64,000 nucleotides of DNA from Hydnum rufescens UP504 (Eukaryota > Basidiomycota > Agaricomycetes > Cantharellales > Hydnaceae). Location of the stretch: positions 267,879-331,878 of the forward strand of contig MU128919.1 in NCBI GenBank assembly GCA_014904985.1, written 5' to 3'. The notes below the pieces were generated by a model. That model had not been told where the DNA came from. It saw only the letters and a program-made list of their open reading frames with translations, and ran no database searches. This document shows positions 57,471 to 64,000 of the stretch, in pieces. The position numbers and the translations under genes were made by a program. Each line of letters begins with the position of its first letter. Position 1 is the stretch's first letter.

Positions 57471-59729
57471 ATGGAAAGCCCTCCCACTATATATGATCTG
57501 TTTCGATGGGCCTCGTGGCTTATGCGGGATGAATCAAACGAATCTACCTGTCGGGACATAGGCACTGTCCGAAGCGTCCACCTCTTTAGAGAGAGGAAAG
57601 CCCCATGGAATCACGAGTATGCGATTGTATCGTTCAAGAACGACTCTGGCGTCGAAAGCTGGTTGCGCGTAGAGCGTGCGGCACGGATTAAGCGACGGTG
57701 GCTCCAGGCGGATAGTTTCGGGCCAATACTCACTGGCGCCACTCTTCGCGAGACGGTGACATTTTCGCCTTGGAAAGAATCCCTCATCTGCGCAACTTCA
57801 CCTGCCGATGAGATCGCGTCCGTCGTGTTGAGACGTGGGACGTCTCCTCACGCTACTGAACCCGGTGCTGAAATGTTTATCCACGACTTCGTGGAACATC
57901 TTGAAACGATATCTCTTGCACGCCCGGTTCGATTGCTACTGTCCCAGCTTATAACACAACGAATACTGACGTGACTACCCCCACAGGAATATCAATTATT
58001 TTCGGCGAACTGTCGCTGGTTTGCACGTATGACTTTACTAGGGCTCGCAAAGCGCGTAGAGCGGTTAGGTCCTACTCAGCTTAGCTTATGCTTATTCCAT
58101 TGGCGTTTGAAACCCTCCACCTTCGATCATCTGCACCACGAGATACAAGGTGATCAATTTGGAGGGAAGCAGGTGGAAGGGAGCGAAGGACAGCTGGTTC
58201 ACGCTCGCAGTCTCATCCGTGTCTCTAAAGCTCATCGAGACGCGTCGCGACCACGAAAGGCTCTGACTTCTTGCGACGAAGCTCTTCGGGTCCTACACGC
58301 GATGGGTTCCGACTCTCCTGAGCGACGCGGAACAATTGCGCGCGCATTTTTGGAGCGCTTTTATGTGCAGCGCAATCTAGGGAATGAGAAAGATTCCCTC
58401 TCAGCCATTCGACAAGCCTGTCTAATGATAGGGGACCTGTGCTGTGATCGAGACGCTCGAGGCCATTATATTCCTCTTCTACACACTGCGCTTTCACTCC
58501 TGGCGAATGCACCGCATCCGTTTCCCTCAGACGAGTCATCGAGTATTCAAGGTGCAAGAGAAGCACTTGACATTTGGCGGAAACTATACGAGTCTGACGA
58601 CTTGCTCTTCAAGACCCCATACGCATCGGCCCTGTTTACACTGGCTACGTCATTCGAAGAGAGCGGCTTGCCGAACGATGCTGCAAAAACAGCTCAAGAT
58701 GCTGTCGATATATTCCGCGGGCGTTATTACGATCGACAACACGATACCTCAGCGGTCTTGGCACTTACCGCGGCCATGTTCACTCAAGCAGAATTACTTA
58801 CTCGGATCGGTCGCATAGATGATGCACTTTCTATACTGGGGAAACGTGTCTCTCTATATCGCCAGGTTCTCGCCAAGCCACCCAGCGATACTTTTGCCCT
58901 CGAACGACTACAAGCAAACCTAGGACACACACTCCTCGAACAAAGTCAGTGTGCACACAAAGCATCTCTGTACAAGCAGGCTTGCTCCGCTGATGAGGAA
59001 GCCGTGGAGATATTCCGGAGTTTGTTCGCTGAACGTCCTTTGGTGTATCGAAGCACTCTGGCCGAGGCACTGTCTAATTGGGCAGGGAATCTGTGCCAGC
59101 TAGGGTCTGAAGATGGCTGCTTCCTGGCGCTTGAACCAGCGCGAAATGCATTGCTACTCTGGGGTGGGTCGCCAACTTGGAATCCGCGCAATCCTTATCA
59201 TTACAGGTGTGCCCTCGCGGCGATAGATATCATTGCAAAAAGTTTGGTGGCGCTTTGTAGCACTGAGATCTTGAAGGACGAGGAACATACTAGACAGGCG
59301 TCCCTTGCTGCACAACATGCAATAACAGTGTGGCGCGAGCTGTCTAACGTAGAAGACCCTGTTTCCTCCGAGTCCGAAGATGGCGACCCCTCTCTGGCGT
59401 TGCTCGACGTCATGACGAATCTTGCAACCTATCATCTTCAGCGACCTTTCTACGCGGACGATCATGCATCCCTTGGTGTCCATTTGGACGCATATCGAGA
59501 AAGTCTTGATATTCCCGGCAGAGGCCCTCATGAATTCGGAACGAACTGGGCCGACTGCTCCGCGTATTTCTCTTATGGGCTCCAACAGGTCCCAGACTCA
59601 TCTATTGCTTTCCGAAGGTGGATCTTACAGCGAATACCCATTCTGCCATGGAGCAACCCGTCGAAGCATTTACTGGCCCCTGGGAAACTCCCATTGCAGT
59701 TCTTCAGGAGTGTTCATTGGCGACGATGA
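57471..59729 (+). CDS. Tetratricopeptide-repeat protein, Agaricomycete family
   Basis: The start at 57471 gives MESPPTIYDLFRWASWLMRD and a globular N-terminal domain (NHEYAIVSFKNDSGVESWLR, LVLRRGTSPH-like region). A 60-nt intron (57927-57986) joins in phase to EYQLFSANCRWFARMTLLGL. Helical TPR-like repeats follow through residue 700: ARSLIRVSKAHRDASRPRKA, TARAFLERFYVQRNLGNEKD-like, YASALFTLATSFEESGLPND, AKTAQDAVDIFRGRYYDRQH, MFTQAELLTRIGRIDDALSI, SADEEAVEIFRSLFAERPLV. Stop TGA at 59727-59729. In this class such N-terminal domains and TPR arrays occur in stand-alone proteins and with STAND NTPases. A decayed NACHT NTPase lies 430 bp downstream on the other strand. The cell role is unknown. Confidence 0.8.
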
Positions 59730-60155
59730 TTCAATTTCCGATATTGCTATCGAATGGGACAATACCCGCATGCTGCATGCGTACTGCACCTCTGGTGTCA
59801 GTGCATGCCCCACTTCCGTTCCAATCCCTCCACCTCACCGTTCAGCAGTGACTGGTTCGAGTCCGAGATCCCCGCAACGTCTCGTTCCAGATATTCCATT
59901 ATGAGCTCAAAGCATCGGATAGCATACACAAGTTCCTGCTCTGGGCTAGGGACAAAACGGAATCTCCCAAAGGACATCGTGGAGCAATTCGCGAAATGGA
60001 TGATGATGGATACTGGGCGCCTCGTGGGCATCGGACGGTGGTACAATGACCGAGTAAAGATAATATACAGTAGCTTTAACATGGTGTTCTCCGTACTGCA
60101 CAAATATAGCCAATGGAAGGCAATAGCACAATACTCTTGACTTCTTGAAAGTGCT
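59730..60155. other. Intergenic between TPR and NACHT loci
   Basis: Open frames occur on both strands; the minus frame ends LERDVAGISDSNQSLLNGEV and may be debris of the NACHT gene's C-terminal region, but no exon is supported. Confidence 0.35.
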
Positions 60156-60975
60156 TCAGAATATCTCAAATGATGAAGTATAGGATGCGAATTGCGGGGC
60201 ACTCCCATGCAAAAACCCATTCAGGTGCGTAAATGTGTGACTCCTGCTTGTTGGGCAGACTGAGTGTTGAGTATCAGGCTTACATGTCTGAGAGGATCTC
60301 GATCGTCGCCAATGCATCATGTCGATGCGCCCGTCGTGAACGAAGAGCTTTCCCGACATTCTCCAGTAGCAAGTCTCCTCTGGTCCTCCGCGATCCCATC
60401 GCCAAGGCATAGAAAGGTCAAGCTTAGTCTGGAATTTTGGCCAATCCACTGGAGATGTAGAAGCAGATGGCTTGCTGGAACGAGTGGGGACGCGACTATT
60501 GTGATGTATGACTGTCTCCCTGAGGTTTAAGGCTTTGGTGAACACCGAAGATATGGGGGGTTCTCGCCGGCTCGTGAGAAAGATGCGTAAGAAAGGTATT
60601 GGGATCGCGCGAGAAAGTAGGATTCGCAGCATATCTGGAGCACCCATTTCCTCGCATTCGTCGAGAGCACCAAGGATGATCAATATGGTGCGCCGATGGG
60701 GGTAATCTTGAGAAGGGGGTCCAAGATTAATTGCAATAATTGTGTCCGAGTATCGCATGTTGTTGGAGGGCATCCCCCATGACATTGTTGGACGAATCAC
60801 CTGATTGTGCCACCGGTTGGAAGGGGGTGCGGGGGGGACGAGCTCCGAATCCTTCAAGGGTCCGTCTCTTCGACAAAAGAAGACACTCGCGCGCCTAGCA
60901 CGGCGCCCGTTCTGCAATGGTTTTCGCGGTGCTTGACTTACCAACGCCAGCGAATCCATCAAGCCAAATATACAG
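60156..60975 (-). pseudogene. Decayed NACHT (STAND) NTPase fragment
   Basis: STAND NTPases with NACHT domains are fungal NLR-like receptors implicated in self/non-self recognition. The minus strand reads LYIWLDGFAGVGKSSTAKTI at 60975-60905; GFAGVGKSS is a good Walker A. A stop follows soon after (ERAPC-stop). The frame resumes elsewhere with NLGPPSQDYPHRRTILIILG then ALDECEE (Walker B, 60715-60640), then RIFLTSRREPPISSVFTKAL and NLRETVIHHN, all NACHT-like. Several frame breaks and stops separate these blocks, and no N-terminal effector domain or repeat tail is found. Length is about 270 codons, far below a complete NACHT protein. Confidence 0.7.
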
Positions 60976-61731
60976 GCGGGTAATCTAGTGGATCTACAGG
61001 GCGGGGAGGCTCGGGGGTTTGGTCAAACCTGACCTGACGTTCAGCAACACCGCACGCGAGTAATCTTCGGCCCTAGTCTCTAGATTCGATTGCTAGCGCA
61101 AGTGCCTCGGGTTGCTTCGACGGATTTTGGAATCAACGGCAAGATGCATCATCATCAAGGAGGTCGATGCGGGTAATCCAATGGATGGGGTTAAATGCGA
61201 TAGGATTGCCAAGGTCTCAGTTACAGTTCGACAGTCCGTATGCCGAGGGCTGGTGTACATTCATAAGGAAGGTGGATAAAACCATGAGATGGGTCCTCGC
61301 CGTAATGTCTAAATGGGCAACGAACCGAAACGCTCGATCGGGTGCGTTTCAAAGATATTGGTTTCCAATCTGAATGGCTAGTCACACGCTCTAGAACGGG
61401 CGCATTACGGGCCTCTATCTGCGCATGACGGGGCCAAGATACTTAATGAAAGAAATAGGGCTCCGGATCCGGCGCTAGGTGGGCGAATCGAGCGCGGACC
61501 CTGGACTTGAGTAATTTCCATGGTCGCGTTTGCAACGTACCGGGATGATCAACGGCGTGCCTTGGGTAGAATCATCTCTGAAAACATTGACTACGATCGT
61601 ATGGTCATCTTTGCATCTCCTGTACGCGGAGTCATCGAGTACATATGTATGTTGGCCTAAAACCCAAGATCAATGGGCGATACAAATGAGAACCTATTCA
61701 GGTCGGACGAACGAGACAGATATAAGGATGG
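60976..61731. other. Intergenic region
   Basis: No supported exon. It may contain further debris of the NACHT gene upstream of the Walker A segment; nothing recognisable is seen. Confidence 0.4.
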
Positions 61732-62796
61732 TCATATTTTGCGACGAACGCCACGTGTAGAAGCGCTAGTAGTTGGCGCCTTGCGTTTCCGAAACAGTCC
61801 AGAAGATGACACGGGGGCATCGTTGGAAGCGGTTTCGAGGGGCTCTGTCTTGACAACTGGTGGCTTTTCCTCGATAGCAACTGCCGACGCTTCTTCTGCC
61901 TTCAGTTGTGTGGGAATGTCCTCTCCCACCTCTGTTCCGGAAAGAGAAGGAGACTCTTGCGGTGGCTGGCTTCCTGGGTCTGGCCCCTCCTCGCCAGCAC
62001 GTTTCCATCCTCGGGGTGTCCAAGTGGGCGGAGGCGGCGCTGGCGGCTCGGGTTGCCCTTCGTCCTTCGTCTCGTCCTCCCGTTTCTTCACTTTAATGAT
62101 GCCAGGATCATATATGTCCCCCAGACCTATGGCGATCTGCCGCTGTTTTGGCCCATCCAGTCTCCATTCTTTCGTTTCGGTCGCTTGTTCGTCTACAGTG
62201 GTCCCAGGGACAGAGTCCTCCGCAGCGGGAACGGGAGGAGCTACATAGGTCCATTCACCCATGCGACCTTCTTTCTGACGGATGGCCTTCTGGGCAGCTA
62301 GAAAGTCCCCATCGACATCGGTATACCCCAATGAGGCTGCGTCAGAGTAGTTGGTATATGGATTGGCAGGTTTCGATGGCCGACTAGGGCCAGGAACAGG
62401 AGCTCTAGGGGGGTCGATGAGGCTGCTGCAGGTCCAACATCCTTGGCATACGCGGCTGCTGCGGCCTAAATCAGGCAAACAAAATTAACGAAACACCTCT
62501 GACAGAGGCGACAACAAACGGGAGGCATACCGCATCCACCCGCTTCATCTCTCGTTTTTCCTCCTCTAGGTCTCGCTTCTTGCGCTCTCCATTCTTGTAT
62601 AGCTCGCGAACAAAGCGATTCTTGTTGCCCTGGTGGCGAAGACCATTCTCGTGCTGCTGCCTTGATGGAGCATCGTCGGCAATGTAAATATCGCAATATT
62701 TGCAGAAGTACTGGTCGAGGCAAGCCCGTGAGAGAGAATTATGAGTACAATCACTGGAATCCCTACCTTTTTCTTGCTGACCCAGTACTCACTCAT
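61732..62796 (-). CDS. WBP4/FBP21-like spliceosomal U1-type zinc-finger protein
   Basis: WBP4 (FBP21) is a splicing-associated protein that starts with a matrin/U1-type zinc finger. Exon 1 is MSEYWVSKKK (start 62796). The next exon gives YFCKYCDIYIADDAPSRQQH and ENGLRHQGNKNRFVRELYKN, the C-x2-C...H...H finger, followed by a charged helix (GERKKRDLEEEKREMKRVDA). The last exon has PANPYTNYSDAASLGYTDVD and RMGEWTYVAPP, with a long Pro/Glu/Lys-rich tail ending RKRKAPTTSASTRGVRRKI-stop. I see no WW domain, which animal WBP4 has in two copies, so this is the fungal short form. Stop at 61732-61734. It is divergent from the CDP-diacylglycerol synthase gene, 133 bp apart. Confidence 0.85.
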
Positions 62797-62929
62797 GCTG
62801 TACCGGAAGTTACCGTTTTGAATATTCACGTGCAAGAGGTGGAATTCGCTTGAAGGATTTGGAAATATAGCCCTATCTCCCTTCACCTTGACCTCTGTGT
62901 AACATTTGTCACTATCTTCTACGTTCAAG

Positions 62930-64000
62930 ATGACTAGCAAGGCCGATCACAGCAAATCCCTGCCAAAATTCTCATTTGCTGCGTTGCCGGTCGAGGGCGC
63001 TGATGACGACTCGGACACTGAATATGAAGACGAACCAGTCAAGCCTGCATCTATCGCGGTTAAGTGAGTGCCTCGGCCATAAATTATCTGGCAAGCTATC
63101 TTATTTCTGATGGGTAAGCTCTAGTTCACCACCGAAAAACTCAACTGCGAAGAATATCCACTCGAAAAAATCCCAAGCCAAGCCTCCAACTCCACCAAAA
63201 GTCGAAGGTCCGCTGGCCATCCACGAATCAATACCTCCCTCAAATGTGCACTCCTCACGTGCACTCATCGAAGAATCAATAGTAGCCAGCCCAAGGTTGC
63301 CTACGGCCGTCACCTTTGACCCGAAATCCTTCAAATCCAGATCCCACTCTCCCGGAGCTCCCAGTGGTCGATTCGAGCCCTCATTGCCCGAGCTTCCTTC
63401 CCCGTGGCCTTCAGGCATGGGCGCTCGCAAACGCAAAGCGTCACACGAACTCATTACAAACCCTCTAAATAAGGAGTCAAAACTCGAAGAGACACCGGAG
63501 CTACCTAAAGTGACCGGAGACCTCGGGAACCCAGACCCACCGCCAGACTCCGGCGCCGAGCGCGCGAAGAAAAAGCAAAATGCTGTGACAAGAACTGTCT
63601 GGACATTAATCATGATCTTTGGCTTTATGGGTGGGGTCACTTCAGTGCCCTCTGGTTCCTTCATTTCTAATCCATGCGATGTCAGGTCTATTGGCTATGG
63701 GTCACCCTTGGGTTATCGTGCTCGTGTTTTTCTGCCAGGGCCTCGTATATCGGGAAGTAACCACGTTATTCTCGATGACACATCCAAGACCTGCTGGAGG
63801 TGGCGACGTACATGGATACGATGCTTGGGACGGTACTCTTAATTGGTACTTTTTCGCTGTGACGAACTATTTCTTATATGGAGAGTCTATCATCTACTAC
63901 TTCAAGGTGTGCACTCGAGACGTCCTGGCCTTGTCATCGGTGATTTATCCTGATGGATTCTTTAGCATGTCGTCTTCTCCGAGGCCCAATTCCTACCATT
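62930..64000 (+). CDS. CDS1: CDP-diacylglycerol synthase (phosphatidate cytidylyltransferase), 3' truncated
   Basis: This ER membrane enzyme makes CDP-diacylglycerol from phosphatidate and CTP. The start at 62930 gives MTSKADHSKSLPKFSFAALP. An intron then joins in phase to NSPPKNSTAKN and a polar N-terminal region. The membrane domain starts at MGARKRKASHELITNPLNKE, NAVTRTVWTLIMIFGFMG and, after an intron, LLAMGHPWVIVLVFFCQGLV with YREVTTLFSMT. The next block WDGTLNWYFFAVTNYFLYGE (then SIIYYFK) is diagnostic for eukaryotic CDS enzymes, and a further intron leads to HVVFSEAQFLP at the window edge. The catalytic C-terminal half and the family signature lie outside. Confidence 0.92.

Noticed and set aside
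63101..63664. 187-codon minus-strand frame
   Set aside because: Antisense shadow of the CDP-diacylglycerol synthase N-terminal exon.
1..64000. CRISPR arrays, operons, phage or bacterial mobile elements, intact transposons
   Set aside because: No regularly spaced repeats, no transposase or reverse transcriptase motifs, and the gene structure is eukaryotic with spliceosomal introns.

Overview
This window is nuclear DNA of a filamentous basidiomycete, very probably an Agaricomycete; the genus cannot be fixed from the sequence. The signs are dense genes on both strands, many spliceosomal introns of about 45-70 nt with GTRNGT donors, and protein families typical of that class: a BTB protein with the FWAHKEILFFASPFFEAAL signature, a lineage-expanded DEAHVLS protein, TPR and NACHT/STAND proteins, and a membrane plus coiled-coil family carrying WEWWCQHD. 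The rest is mostly single-copy housekeeping genes. Boundaries were built by hand from open frames and splice signals, so exon edges are approximate where stated.

Layout. 1-3 kb: a broken lineage-specific gene and an unrecognised minus-strand gene. 3.6-10.2 kb: two membrane proteins, a TM9/EMP70 protein and an SLC49-like MFS carrier. 10.9-14.6 kb: a Wee1-type mitotic kinase. 15.3-19.6 kb: an unrecognised minus-strand locus, the 60S biogenesis factor REI1 and a small unknown gene. 20-27.2 kb: cytosolic isoleucyl-tRNA synthetase, the tri-snRNP factor Snu23/ZMAT2 and a Yap-like bZIP factor, all on the minus strand. 28.5-31 kb: a DUF1771-Smr protein and an ornithine decarboxylase antizyme. 31.4-41.3 kb: a LIM-LIM-C1-RhoGAP protein, a Psr1/SCP-like phosphatase and a BTB/POZ protein. 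41.7-45.3 kb: the membrane plus coiled-coil family protein. 47-49.3 kb: PAM16 and RNA polymerase I subunit RPA43, divergent. 49.7-56.1 kb: an unknown membrane protein, an RPEL protein, a DUF1279 mitochondrial protein and S-adenosylmethionine decarboxylase. 56.4-61 kb: an unknown secreted-type protein, a TPR protein and a decayed NACHT NTPase. 61.7-64 kb: a WBP4-like spliceosomal protein and CDP-diacylglycerol synthase, which runs off the right edge.

Functional links. Two key polyamine genes, antizyme and S-adenosylmethionine decarboxylase, lie 24 kb apart. The antizyme has a recognisable +1 programmed frameshift site (TCC TGA, followed by GAC GCT). Two U1-type zinc-finger splicing factors (Snu23 and WBP4-like) are present. 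Several gene pairs are divergent with very short spacers.

Caution. Apart from the antizyme, several conserved genes (IleRS, RhoGAP, BTB, RPA43, Smr and the first gene) contain single-base gains or losses, mostly in short homopolymers. The protein continues correctly in another frame after each one. The simplest reading is residual assembly error rather than biology, and it affects any automatic gene model here.
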